Shown piece by piece: positions 14,601-26,813 of a stretch of 64,000 nt of DNA. Position 1 is the stretch's first letter. Every line of letters starts with the position of its first letter. Both the position numbers and the translations under genes were made by a program. This stretch comes from Symsagittifera roscoffensis (Eukaryota > Xenacoelomorpha > Acoela > Convolutidae). The notes under the pieces were generated by a model. The model was not told the DNA's origin, made no database searches, and saw only the letters and a list, made by a program, of their open reading frames with translations. Location of the stretch: positions 38,401,649 to 38,465,648 of the forward strand of contig NC_087068.1 of NCBI RefSeq assembly GCF_963678635.1. The letters run 5' to 3'.

Positions 14601-16186
14601 GGTCTTTTAAAAACACTAGGTCGATCGAGCGCTAGCACTACCATATTGGTCTGTTTCGTGAAAACGAATCATAACAAATAATTTTTTTGAATCACAATTT
14701 AGGCTCGAAAGTCGACCTGCATGCACCCAAGGCTTCTTATGTCTTCATTTGTAGTCTAAAATCGCAATCATGGCCTTTTGACCAGAGCAGTGCTGTTGAT
14801 TTTTGCCAAAGATGTTTTTTTGAACAAGAAAGAGGTTTCCGGGCTTATTGGACAATCATTTCAGTGCTCACTCACCAATTCAACTCCACAGAGATTATCA
14901 GTTTCTGTTTCCTTCTTACCGAAACTAACCTAACCTAAGAATTAAACCTGGATGACAAAATGCATCGATCAAATGATTTGAGAGAAAGATTTAAAAAAAC
15001 GGAGAAAATTGAAAATATAGGCTTGCAGTTTTCGTTGTCTCCTCGTTGCCTCCTCCAAACATCACTACAGTTATATGTGCAAAAAATTACAAGAGGTGGA
15101 AAAAGACGCCTTTTTTTTCAATACTTGGCTATCAGATGAAAGATCGAAACTGTTTTTCCGGCAAATTTTTGGGAGAAAAATTGAATCCAAAATACATAAT
15201 TTTGTAAATATCTAAAATAATCAATTTTTTAACTGTTGCTCAGAAAAATTTATCATGAGATCTAAAAAGAAATCAAATTTAGACGCCCATCTATATAATT
15301 AAGTAACACAGAGTATGACGAACTGAATGGACAAAATCAGTTGAAAACAAGGACGCTAAAAGTTGAGCGAAGAATTATTTCTTAAATTAATCGGTATGTA
15401 TGCAATTACCGAAATATGAAAAACATCCTAAAACCTAAGCCGACTGCTTTTTATATAAAACTACAGATTCTTATTTGCATTATGCGTGGCCAACTCTCTT
15501 TCTATAGATTTTGAACCTGTACTTGCGAGACATGCATCTCTTTCTATGATCTGATCATTAACATTTGCAGAGAACTGCGCATGTTTCGACTCCGATACCA
15601 CAAATTGAGATAAGTTTTTTTATTGGGAAAAGTATAAAACTTTGAATGAAGTCAAAACTTTGAATGTCAATTTTATACCTGAAATAAGGCAGAACGAACC
15701 CAATACTACCAATAAAACTGTTTTCATGGTTTGTTAGTTTGTGTATTGATATAGCTAACAAAACTCTTATAATTTATATCAAACTAGCTTTTTGTATCAA
15801 CAAACAAGCTTTTTTAATAATTTGTATCAAAACTTCAAATCTTGATATACCTTAAAGTCGTAACATAATCTAATGATTATTCTGCTGATTCTCAAACAAA
15901 ACGTTTATTTATGAATTGAATTTTACCGATAGTTTTATTCAACTCCAGGTGAACAAAATTTTGATAACAATTTATACAGCTTGGACCCTAAGCGATCAAA
16001 ATTTATCCTTGCTTGTATTTGAGCTCTCCTGGAACCAAACATCCGTTTTATGTTGACTCCTCTTCACTTATAATTCGGTTCAAAATCTCACTAATCGGAT
16101 CATAATATTTATCTGAAAATTTTGAACATAAATTGTGAGTATTTTTTACAGAACCGGCAAAATTTGTAACTAGTACAGTCACTAAA
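14601..16186. other. Intergenic DNA upstream of the amino acid transporter
   Basis: No gene is recognised. The open frame 14687-14938 (+) has no identifiable domain. The 5' UTR and promoter of the transporter should lie in the right part, but no TATA box or other element is distinctive enough to call. Confidence 0.5.
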
Positions 16187-16700
16187 ATGAGCGGTAGCAA
16201 TTTGCTTGGGAAGTTTTTGCGTCGGAGGAGGCTTCAAGGAGACGCTATGAAAACGGAGCTGAACCGATGCCTCACGACTTTTGATCTCATTTTGATCGGA
16301 ATCGGCGGGATGGTCGGAAGCGGTATGTACGTTTTGGCAGGTGAGATAGCCCACGAAATCACCGGACCCGCACTTGTCGTTTCCTTCCTCATCGCCGCAA
16401 TTGCTAGCGGAATGTCAGCGTGGTGTTATGCCGAGTTTGGAGCCAGAGTTCCGAAAGCGGGCTCGGCTTACACGTACACGTACTTGACGATCGGAGAACT
16501 TCTCGCTTTTGTGATTGGCTGGAACTTGGTAATGGAACATGTTATAGGGGCCGCGGCTGTTTCCAGAGGCTTGCTTGGATATATAAATGCCATTTCGAAT
16601 AACGCTATCATAAAAGCGACTCCTGAAGCTCTGTTGAGCAGGAACTTCGACCCGTATGCCCCTATCATCATTGTGTTTCTGGCACTTGTTGTATGCATGG
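16187..16700 (+). CDS. CAT transporter exon 1 (TM1 to about TM5)
   Basis: A basic N-terminus (KFLRRRR) precedes the first membrane segment. It ends one base into a Gly codon, followed by a GTAAGT donor. Confidence 0.9.
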
Positions 16701-18635
16701 GTAAGTGTTCTATTTTCTTTTCACAATTTTGCATAGCAAATTGATTAAAGTCAAATTGTATGTGAAAAGAGTAGACATTCAAAATTGTTGTGAATTGACC
16801 ATTGAGTTTCCATGCTCCCTAGAGTCCCTTTTTTGCAAAAGTTGCAAACAGGGGCGGATCTACAAATTTATTGAAGGTAAACAAATTTGATCAAGATAAA
16901 GACCCTATTTTGGCCAAAATTTTTCTGCCACAGCCAAGCACACATTACTAGGAACTTTTTGAAAGGTTTAACAGAAAAAATTGCGTTTTTTTGGCGCACG
17001 CTCCCCCCCCCATCTCAAAATTACTATATATTGGCGCCAAAAGCGTCTTTAGGGTGGGTCAACAAAAAATGATTGTTCTAAAATAGCACCAAAGAAAAAA
17101 CAGGGTCTCCCCACCCATTGCCCCCCCCCCCTAAATCCGCCCCTAGATTTAACGCAACGTAGGGACATTTTAAAAAATATGATAAAATCAAGACTTGAAA
17201 ATTATCATCAGTTTTCCTCACAATAGTTTTTTTTGTGTTTGAACAAGGGGCTCTAAAAATGTCCACAAAATCCTTCACCTTTGCACCTCAGTCACGCACA
17301 CCAAAAAGGCAAATCGCACATTTTCCAACATGCATCTAACTATCTCTTTGCCATTGATTTCCAGGAATCAGACAGTCGGTGTTTGTGAACAACGTCCTCA
17401 CATGTGTCAATTTGGCAGTCGCCTTCTTCTTCATCATCTGTGGCATCATACTAGCAGACACGAGCAACTGGACTAACTTCGCTCCCAACGGAATTTCGTC
17501 TATTTTTGAGGGCGCAGCTCAAGCTTACTATGCGTTTGTAGGCTACGACGTTCTGACTGTGGCGAGTGAAGAAGCGTTGACCCCTGGATTTTCAGTACCA
17601 TTTGCATTAACGTTTGTAGTCTTCTTTTCCGGCTTTCTGTATTGTGGTGTTTCGGCTTCGTTGACTCTTATGATTCCCTACACGCAAATCAGCGACGATT
17701 CGGCGTTTGCGTCTGCTTTTGCGTATAATGAGTGGGAGTGGGCTAAGAATATTTCAAGTGCGGGAGCGATAGCTGCAATGATCTGCACTCTTTTAGGCTG
17801 TATGATCACAATGCCAAGATCACTTTACGCCATGGCTTCGGACGGAATTGTGTTTAAATTTCTATCGAAAGTCAGTAGCCGAACTCACGTTCCGATAATT
17901 GCCACAGGCGTTGGCTCCATCCTGATTTGTCTGTTCTCATTTTTTCTGACTCTCAAAGAACTAGCAGAGTTTTTGTCGATCGGAACACTTTTAGCCTATC
18001 TGCTTATTGCACTGTCAGTCATAGTTCTAAGATACCATCCTTTGGATCTGATTACCGGAGAACCTTTCCCTATAAGTGAATCAAAGGCCTTAGTGAAAAA
18101 CCGCGAAACGTTCACGATGCGACAGTTTTTAGTTTTGCTGACATTTGTTATTTTTTCAACCATAACAAACGTTTTCATAAACCTCGCGCAGCACTCTGAG
18201 ACCGCAGATTATATGATTGCTTACTTGGCTTCTATTGGCATATTTTTAGTGTTCACTGTGTTATCTCTCACATATTTATCGCTGATATCGGTTGATAATA
18301 AAGCAAACCTGAAAGCAAATTGCCGAGTGCCATTTGTTCCCTACCTTCCAGGGGCGTCAGTTTTTGTCAATATTTACCTTATGACTCAACTGAACTTCTC
18401 AACTTGGATTAGATTTGGTGCCTGGATGAGTGTTGGAATACTGGTATACTTATTTTACGGCATCAAAAACAGTCAACTTGAAAGAGGTCAATTCGCTGAA
18501 TCAGAGGTCAGAACTACAACTGCCGTACTGCAAGTGATGTCATCCTCGTCTTCAGATGATGTCGAGATTAACTTGAACCCTCGAAAAGAAAATCACAGTA
18601 ACAAAAACCTTCGGGATATTTTTCGTCTCAACTAG
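16187..18635 (+). CDS. Cationic amino acid transporter, SLC7 (CAT) group
   Basis: A complete two-exon gene (16187-16700 and 17365-18635) for a 594-aa multi-pass membrane protein. The family imports arginine, lysine and ornithine at the plasma membrane or carries them across organelle membranes. The first helix carries the unwound substrate-binding segment GSGMY (aa 44-48), followed by GPALVVSFLIAAIASGMSAW, CYAEFGARVPKAGSAYTYTY and GWNLVMEHVIGAAAVSR, the characteristic CAT core. The second exon adds helices through FVPYLPGASVFVNIYLMTQL and TWIRFGAWM, typical of the 14-helix CAT proteins rather than the shorter LAT light chains. The WNLVMEHVIGAAAVSR form recalls the CAT4/SLC7A14 side, but I cannot fix the paralogue. 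The start ATG follows TAAA, and the length fits the family (about 600-650 aa). The intron joins in frame to give CMGIRQSVFVNN. Confidence 0.93.
16701..17364 (+). other. Intron of the CAT transporter containing a MITE
   Basis: Donor GTAAGT, acceptor TTTCCAG, 664 bp. Nearly half of it is the MITE copy at 16849-17145. Confidence 0.85.
16849..17145. mobile_element. MITE, GGGGCGGAT-end family (copy 3, best ends)
   Basis: It begins CAGGGGCGGATCTAC and ends CTAAATCCGCCCCTA, so the terminal inverted repeat is (C/T)AGGGGCGGATYTA. The flanks GTTGCAAA (left) and GATTTAAC (right) are themselves partly inverted, so the true TIR may be about 8 bp longer. No clear target duplication. Internal landmarks are GACCCTATTTTGGCC and ATATATTGGCGCCA, shared with other copies. 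Confidence 0.7.
17365..18635 (+). CDS. CAT transporter exon 2 (remaining helices and C-terminus)
   Basis: It completes the split Gly codon and encodes about nine more membrane segments and a Ser-rich cytoplasmic tail ending FRLN before TAG. Confidence 0.92.
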
Positions 18636-20782
18636 GTCAAATAGTTTCATGTATTTCAAAAAACTAATTTAAACTGATTATATTAAAGGAAAGTTTTTCA
18701 ATTTCTAGTTTTGCAATTTTTTTAAACCATCACGCGCTCGATTCCGGGACCTCAGATTATGTGATTTGGCTTATGTATAGATTTCCGTTATCGGGTCCAG
18801 TTCTCTTTCGTGATGTCAAGTACCAAAAAACTATGTCGTAAAGGAAAAATGATGCACGAAAATTTCAGTCGCTTCTCGGGCTGCAATGGGACACTAGTTT
18901 TTAGAACTAATTTAATCGGCTCTTTATCAATGGATTTTTTTTAAAAACATTTTCTATAATTTTATTCGCCAAAATGATGAGGCCTCAGATTTTTGTCAAT
19001 GACATTTTCAAAAATCAAAAAAATTTGAAAAAGTCTAAAAACGAATCATCAAATTTTACATCCCCTTGAACTCAAAATGCACGCACAAAAACACGTACAT
19101 CAAACGTTACAAAATGAGGACACTAATCCAAAATTATTTAGGCTGAAACCTATCAGGACGGAAAACTATTAAAAAAAAATGAAAATTCGAAGTTGGTAAA
19201 ATTTTCAGAAATCAAGTTAGTAAAATTACAACCAATGTCATTGCTAGAAAAATGTATGTTCAACTACTTCAAGCAGAGGGGACCAGGGGATGGATCTATC
19301 ACAAGAGTCGTTTGATCAAAAATATTTACATTAAAAAAAGTTAACGCATGGTTGCATTACACCTGCTACCGCTGGTAAAAAAAGTACGAGAAGCGTTTGT
19401 CTTTTTTAGCGGTTGTGTTAACTCTACGCCAGATACCACAGGACAATTGAATGAAAGTATTATTAGCAAGTGGTAACAAAGCCGAAATAACCTGAGCAGA
19501 AACATTTAAAGTCGAAAAAAGTGGAAAAAAATCAAAAATTAATTTAATATACTGCAAGTCTCCTTTCCCCTCAGAACACCCACGCACACAAAAACTTGTT
19601 TCAGATCTCAAACTACGCTTTAAAGAGCCACTAAATTGATTCTAATTAAACCAAAACTTTTTTGGCCAAAAAAGTTGAAGGAAAAAAATCAAACTCCAAT
19701 TACAACCAATTTACAACAATTTAGATTGAGCCAGATATTTGAAAAATTAACATTCCCAAAATATATCTTATATTAAAAATATATTATAAATTAACCTAAA
19801 ATATATTAACTAACAAGAACTAACATACACGCGAAATAAATTCGAACAAAGCGCAAATGATGAGAACAAAATGACAAAAAAACTGTACCAGAAAGACTCA
19901 GCAGTATTTATATCAAAAACTTTTTTTTTTCATGAAATTCTTTCTGTTGTGCTCACAATCAAAAAACAAATAATAACATAACCGTTACCAGCCTAAATTA
20001 TAAATTCAATTTTTGAAAGATTTTAAATTTAAAATCCCTCACTAGCAACATATAGAAAAATTATTGTTATCTTAAAAAACTTTGTGTAAGAATAGGATAA
20101 AACGTTTGTAAATTTTACACTTACATCGAGTCATAATTTTTCATTTTGCAGTTTGTGTTAATTTTTTTTACAAGCTGTTGAAACAACTCAATTGAACATC
20201 AAAAAGTCTCTGCGTTCGGTGAAAGGTTTGTGACCTTGAGAAAGGTTTGTGACCCCAATTTTCAGTCAAGTTTTTGTGGCATTTTGTTGCTAGAACTGAA
20301 ATTGAGAATCAGTTAGCAAAAATATTACGATGGCAGCAAACTTCTCAAATGCTAGAAAAAATAAGAGATAAACTGATCAAAATTGTTTTGACTTGCAAGG
20401 ATAACAATTTAAAAAATGTGACTGCGGAGTAACTTTCATGACAGCAGGATAAAAAACAATAATTTTGCGCCAAAAACACAGTTTTAAAAAGGTTTTGTTA
20501 AGCATAATCAACGGGCTGTTATTAAAATTTTAATGAAACTAGATTTTTTCTGCTATTCGTCTCTTCTGCCTAGTAGATCATCAAAATTGAAAATCGAAAT
20601 GGGGAAGGATTCTCGTGATAAAAAATTGAATCTTAATTTTTTTACTCCCTTAAAAAACAAAGAAAACAGAGAGGCGAAGTGGAGTTTCGAATTACTTGCG
20701 GTATAATCAAGCTCAGAATTGCTAGCAAGTGAATACAAATTAGATGAAATCACAAAATAGAAAAAAATGAAAAAGGAGAACA
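18636..20782. other. Intergenic DNA, no gene seen
   Basis: AT-rich. An ATTAAA-type poly(A) signal occurs shortly after the transporter stop (TATATTAAAGG near 18680). Around 20665-20705 a fragment GAGAGGCGAAGTGGAGTTTCG resembles the tail segment of the tRNA-headed SINE family. Nothing else is supported. Confidence 0.5.
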
Positions 20783-23620
20783 ATTTCAGAAAAAAGGTCA
20801 GAAAACACAACCCTTAGCATTAATTATTATTTTAACAACTTATCAAGCACCCACTAAGCCGGTAAAAAATGGGACGCACATTGAGACAACATTAAAAAAG
20901 CACTACAAATATGCGGTCATGGAAAACTTTAGGCAATTTAGTTTTCAAATTTTGAAATGCTCCAATTCGAAATCGCAGTTATAAACAAAAGTCAAATAAT
21001 TTTGCTTTTGAAGCTTAATATGGCACAAATGAATGTGATTAAGTCAATAAAACATGAGCCAAAACTATTTAGGCCAAAGAAAGATTTGTAATTATAAAAA
21101 ATATATATACATTGCCAGGTCTACCAATTTGAAAAAACACAGGAGGAATCGAAAAACACTTGCATCAACATGAGAAGTGCTGACAGCGCAAAAAATTACC
21201 CGATGATGCAGCTATGCTAACAAACCATAAAAGGGCAATTCAGAAGATGAAAACTCAGTTTTCCGGGAAGAAAATTTAATTTTCGTACACAATGAAAAAA
21301 AAAACAAAGTCCGGTCGAGATTTGAAACCAGGACTGAGCTAAGAAAAGCAACCTTTTATGCTTAGGCCAAATGGTTAAGGGTCAATTGATAAAGCTCAAC
21401 AACAAAAAAGCAAGTATAAAAGCAACATTTTCAAGAGCTGTTTTTTACTGTAAAAATTATAGTTTTCGATTAAGTGTCACTGGCTCTCTCAAGTGTAAAA
21501 ATCAATTTTTTTTTCACAAAATTGGATCAATTTTAGTATAAATGAAGATCTTATGTCCGGTGGGTTGAATTAGGTTGGAAATTTGCTCATAATTATGAAA
21601 CGCATTTAGGCTCATAATTATGAAATTTGTGTGGATAAAAAGGCAAAAAAGCGAAAATCTAGTTTAAGCATTGTCTTTATGACTTGTTTTAAATTTTTTT
21701 CGGCCAGTCGTATAATGCTATCTTGCCTTTCTTAGTAATATCAATCCAACTTTATTATAAAATTTTTCCTTTCTCTCTTTCATAATTTAGGGGGTATGAC
21801 AGAAAAGACAACGAGAAAAATTTGAGTCGCAGAAAGCTTCATGCAAAAACGTAAATCTTTGTTAATAGATTTGAAGCTAAATCAAGACAAGGAAAACACT
21901 TTCTTGTAATTACCAGCTGACTCGCTATACGTCGATAACCGCTAAGGTGCTGTCATGACAGTTCTTGTTTCTGGACTGACAAGCAGACAACGCGTATCAC
22001 CCGGAAAGACGTTGCCATGGATGATAATCAGTTATAATGGATTTTCATTGTCCGTCTCCATAATTTCAGAAAAAAGGTCAGAAAACACAACCCTTAGCAT
22101 TAATTATTATTTTAACAGTTTATCAAGCACCCACTCAGTCGGCAAAAAATGGGTAGACGCACATTGAGACAACATTAAAAAAGCACTAGAAATTTGCGGT
22201 CATGGAAAATTTTAGGCAATTTAGTTTTCAAATTTTGAAATGTTCCAATTCGAACTCGCTGTTATAAACAAAAGTCAAATAATTTTGCCTTTGAAGCTTA
22301 ATATGACACAAAAGAAAGTGATTAAGACAATAAAACATGAGCCAAAACTATTAAGGCCAAAGAAAGCTTTGTAATTATAAAAAAATTATATACATTGCCA
22401 GGTCTACCAATTTGAAAAAACACAGGAGGAAGCGAAAAACACTTGCATCAACATGAGAAAAGCTGACAGCACAAAAAATTAACCGATGATGCAACTATTC
22501 TAACAAACCATAAGAGGGCAATTCAGAAGATGAAAACTCAGTTTTCCCGGAAGCAAATTTAATTTTCGTACACAATGAAAAAAAAACAAAGTCCGGTCGA
22601 GATTTGAAACCAGGACTGAGCTAAGAAAAGCAACCTTCTATGCTTAAGCCAAATGGTTAAGGGTCATTTGATAAGGCTCAACAACAACAAAACAAGAATA
22701 AAAGCAACATTTTCAAGAGCTGTTTTTTACTGTAAAAATTATAGTTTTCGAAGCTTAATACATGACAGGTGCTCTCTCAAGTGTAAAAATCAATTTTTTT
22801 TTCACAAAATTGGATCAATTTTAGTATAAATGAAGAGCTTATGTTCGGTGGGTTGAATTAGGTTGGAAATTTGCAGAAAAAGTAAGCGACAATTAAAACG
22901 CATTTAGGCTCATAATTATGAAATTTGTGTGGATAAAAGGGCAAAAAAGCAAAATCTAGTTTAAGCATTGTCTTTATGACTTGTTTTCAATTTTTTTCGG
23001 CCAGTCGTATAATGCTATCTTGCCTTTCTTAGTAATATCAATCCAACTTTATTATAAAATTTTTCCTTTCTCTTTTTCATAATTTAGGGGGTATGACAGA
23101 AAAGACAAAGAGAAAAATTTGAGTCGCAGAAAGCTTCATGCAAAAACGTAAATCTTTGTTAATAGATTTGAAGCTAAATCAAGACAAGGAAAACACTTTC
23201 TTGTAATTACCAGCTGACTCGCTATACGTCGATAACCGCTAAGGTGCTGTCATGACAGTTCTTGTTTCTGGACTGACAAGCAGACAACACGTATCACCCG
23301 GAAAGACGTTGCCATGGATGATAATCAGTTATAATGGATTTTCATTGTACGTCTCCATAATTTCAGAAAAAAGGTCAGAAAACACAACCCTTAGCATTAA
23401 TTATTATTTTAACAGTTTATCAAGCACCCACTCAGTCGGCAAAAAATGGGTAGACGCACATTGAGACAACATTAAAAAAGCACTAGAAATTTGCGGTCAT
23501 GGAAAGTGCTTTCATGACAGTTCTTGTTTCTGGACTGACAAGCAGACAACACGTATCACCCGGAATGACGTGCCATGGATGATAATCAGTTATAATGGAT
23601 TTTCATTGACCGTCTCCATA
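20783..23620. repeat. Tandem array of about 1.3-kb units
   Basis: Two full units and a shortened third. The segment TTTCAG..AGGTCAGAAAACACAACC starts at about 20783, 22064 and 23361 (spacings 1280 and 1297 bp). The third unit jumps from the start of the unit (about 23505) straight to its end (TCATGACAGTTCTTGTTTCTGG), an internal deletion of about 1 kb. Each full unit carries a tRNA-like segment, a 12-bp palindrome CTGTCATGACAG and a TTATAATGGATTTTCATTG end. The matching 70-codon frames at 21955 and 23252 are a by-product of the duplication. Confidence 0.85.
21311..21390 (-). repeat. tRNA-like segment in tandem unit 1
   Basis: Read on the minus strand it has a B-box-like GGTTTCAAATCTC preceded by a weak A-box-like GGCCTAAGC region. 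The same segment occurs at about 22578-22660 in unit 2. It is likely the head of an old tRNA-derived SINE captured in the unit. Confidence 0.4.
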
Positions 23621-23636
23621 AATGTCAAAAAGAATC

Positions 23637-23797
23637 TATTATAATCGATTGAAAATGGATTATATTGTTACTTTTTTCGAAACAATACAAACCATTTTTC
23701 GAATCAATCGATTATAATGGATTTTTTTTGAAAATGTTTTCTTCAAAATTTTAGTTGAATTATAATCCATTTTAAATCAATTATAATCCAATATTGT
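23637..23797. repeat. Small fold-back element with ATTATAATCGATT arms
   Basis: The left arm (about 23638-23667, ATTATAATCGATTGAAAATGG...) is the inverse of the right arm (about 23759-23796, ...CCATTTTAAATCAATTATAAT). The centre holds another AATCGATTATAATGGATT. The motif resembles the subterminal sequence of the 1.1-kb TIR elements nearby. Confidence 0.55.
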
Positions 23798-24363
23798 TCA
23801 CCAACCGTCACCGCGCTTTATTCCGTTTCATTTTGTTTTCTGTGTGCTGTTTAGTTGGCTCAAATTTGTATCTCAAAAACGCCTAAACACGATAATAAAC
23901 GCATTATATAATTTTAACTAGGTTGAGTCACCGTCTCTTGAGGGCACAAGCGGCCTTCTAGGCAATGAAACTTCTACTGAAAAATTAATATTCACATTAG
24001 GCCAAAATATATAGAGTTCTTATCGCAACTTGGAAGTGTTTCAAAGTCCAGCAAGTCAAAAGTTGAAGTTTAATATATTTTTTCGTTCTTTTATGATTTT
24101 TTTTCGCTGATTTCACTGTTTAGATTTTAAACGCAGTAGTAGAATCAAGACTCCAGCAACCAGCAAAGAATTCAACAGCCGTGAAAGTGCAGGAAAAACG
24201 TCGCAGTCAAAAAACTATATGAAATTTTCAAGACATGCAAATTTCTGGTTGTTAATTTCAAGTTTTGAAGTCTTTCACAGTTTGTACAGTCAGTACTTAA
24301 TCTCTAACAAAGCTGATTTTAAATTTTGTTCATATTTTTTGCAAATTTTAACATGTGAATTTA
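23798..24363. other. Non-coding spacer
   Basis: No gene, TIR or known repeat is visible between the fold-back element and the 1.1-kb TIR element. Confidence 0.5.
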
Positions 24364-25472
24364 CCCGCACTGACAAAAATGGATTAGGATCGATTTTAGT
24401 ATGAAAAAAGTATGTTGAAAAAAATTAGATCGATTTTAGTATGAAAAAAGTATGAAGACTAAATAAAAAAGATAAAGATTGATTTGTATCGTTTTAAAAT
24501 CGATTTAAATTGATCGTAATTTCCAGCTACAAAAATTGATCCAAATCAAATTTAAATCGATTTAAATCCATTTTTTCCAGTCTTAATTTGTTTTTGTTTT
24601 TAAGGGGATTAAAACGGATTTAAATCGATTTAAGTCAAATTTTTTCATTCGAGTTTCATCAGTCTCAAATTTTTATTGCATTTATTCATTGCCTATCAAT
24701 TTTCATTTTACATCGATAACGTATTGTAGCATAAAAAAAGATCTAATAAAAAGACCAAAATATCGATAAAATTCTATGATTGGAGTTCAAAAACTGATCT
24801 ATATTGACTCTTTTTTGATTCGTTTCATATGTTTGCCCATAGTCTGATTTACATTTATGATTTTCTTTGATTTAATTGCATTTTATTGAGATCAGAATTT
24901 ACTTTATTCTGACAATTTTTTTGTTTGTTACATAGGTTTTTGCCCATAACCTGGTTTACAATGATTTTCTATGTTTTCATTGCATATTTTCGAGCTTAAA
25001 ATCTGATTTATGTTTATCAATTTATTGAGTTTTATAACATCTGCCTTTTTTCTAAATATACTATTTCAATTTTTTTCTGAAAAGTTTTTTTTTGCCATGT
25101 TAGCAAAAATGTTGGTTTTAGTGAGTCTGAAAATCCATCCATATCGATTTAAATCGATTTTTAACACTCTTAAATCAATCCAAAGTTTTCAAGAAAGATT
25201 GATTCAAATGGATTTAATATGGATTTAAATGCGATTCGGATGGATTTAAGTGAGTTTCCGATGCATTTTAGTGAGTCGGAAAATCCATCCAAATCGATTT
25301 GAATCGATTTTTTAGATCCTTAAGTCGATCAAAAATTTCAAAATAGATCGATTTAAATTGATTTGAAATCCATTTAAGTTCGTAAAATGTACATTGTTAA
25401 TCAATTTGGATTGATTTAAAATCGATTTAAAATCAATTTAAATCGATCCGAAACCATTTTTGTCAGTGCGGG
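24364..25472. mobile_element. 1.1-kb TIR element A with CGATTTAAATCGATTT-type repeats
   Basis: Inverted ends CCCGCACTGACAAAAATGG (24364-24382) and its complement (25454-25472). The match continues inward as ..TT.GGATCGATTT, about 35 bp in all. The interior is filled with iterated, self-complementary AATCGATTTAAATCGAT and AAATCCAT motifs, including a 150-bp tandem duplication (about 25119-25220 and 25271-25370) and a duplicated TTTGCCCATA..CTG block. It has no transposase ORF, so it is non-autonomous. No target duplication is evident. It is close kin of element B at 43512-44598. Confidence 0.75.
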
Positions 25473-26614
25473 AACGGTTTCCTTGATATTTTCAACGTCA
25501 GTAATGGACTTTTTAAAGAGTAAAGAAAAAAAATCACCTGGAATTTTGTGTCATTGTAAACCATTAAAATTGATTATAATGGATAATAATCAATTGTGTG
25601 GTCCCAAAGTAAAACTTTAATCAAGTATAATGGCACTGTTCTTGACCACAAAAATTGATTATTATTCCTGGAACCTCACTGCAGGCAGTTCTATTTTTAT
25701 TTGCTAGTTTCGCAGTGTTATATTCGGGCTTTAGGAAGTTAGACAAGCAAATTAGACGATCAGAAAGTAACTGAATTTAGACAAAAACTTGCCTGCAAAT
25801 TGCGCGCAAGTTGTTTACCGACTTCAACTAACTTTTGGTTGAGTAAATACTGGTTGTCCAACCACAAATCAGGTTATTAATGTCACATTTATATAATTCA
25901 TGCATTTCAAACAAGTCATTTACTTTTCAGTTCAATGTTTTATAAATAACTTACGATAAAAATTTTGATCAGTTTTGTGTCATATATTCTTTTTGTATAA
26001 CTTCATTCTAAATAAAATAGTTTTTACTCGTCTAAATTCACAAAAAGTTATCGCCTAAATTCCGTTTTATTACGGTCGTTTAATTTAGTTGTCGTCTAAC
26101 TTCCTCGGCCGCATTTTATTCATAGGAAACATTCACACTTTTATGACTTTTCTAAACTCAGTTCTGATTGCGTAGCCTTAATTTCATTCGGTCTTTTCAT
26201 CTGAGTAATATCATCGGTTTTGTTTATTTTAAGAAGCAAATGAATTAATTACAGGTATGATTTGAAAAAAATGAAACTCAAGGATTTACAGGAAAGAACT
26301 GTATTTACAATGCATTTATCTAGTTTTGAATTAATAAAATTTTCTTTCAACTAATTTGCGGTCAGTTAAGTATATCAAGCACGCTTGCGTAGGAGTTATT
26401 TTTAAAATAAGTCCTGAGTTGTAACTTAAAAATTTTAAAGTGCTAACAACAAATAAGCTCAAAATGGTTAATAAATGTGCAACGAAATCGCCCTAATTAT
26501 ATGTCGTATGGTTTTACGGATAGGAGAGTGGATAAAATTTTTTTGAATGTAGATTTAGTTTGCAGTAATTTAGTTTTTTTTCGCAGTTTTTTCCGCAAGC
26601 CACCGCCTTTTTGC
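25473..26614. other. Non-coding DNA between TIR element A and a terminal exon
   Basis: It contains a short palindromic cluster near 25568-25680 with AATTGATTATAATGGATAATAATCAATT-like arms, similar in motif to the fold-back element at 23637. No coding evidence. Confidence 0.5.
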
Positions 26615-26813
26615 TTATCGCGTATCTTCTGCGTCTAATTCAAATCCATTCTGGCTTCCAAACTCAGTCTCACTGGAGCCATTTGTATGGTTTGGAGGTG
26701 CCGTTGGAGTTACGTCAATAAGATCTCCATTCGCGTGACCGTTTTGGGCAGCTGGGGGTACTTGTATTTTCGGCACATACGGGGCATCGCTGTTTTCATC
26801 GTAGGTTGGTAGC
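26615..26813 (-). CDS. Probable terminal coding exon of an unidentified gene
   Basis: On the minus strand a good acceptor (GTTTTTCAG) is followed by a 65-codon reading frame with non-repetitive, protein-like composition: LPTYDENSDAPYVPKIQVPP, then Asn/Gly/Thr-rich and acidic residues, ending DAEDTR before TAA. The first base is codon position 3; another phase gives an immediate stop. LPTY followed by an acidic tail looks like a cytoplasmic C-terminus with a possible LPxY WW-domain ligand, but I do not recognise the family. No upstream exon could be found between here and 32.7 kb. A chance frame cannot be excluded. Confidence 0.45.

Noticed and set aside
21955-23464. Two near-identical 70-codon frames, apparently a conserved small protein pair
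   Set aside because: They are copies made by the 1.3-kb tandem duplication, span the unit boundary and show no codon bias or domain.
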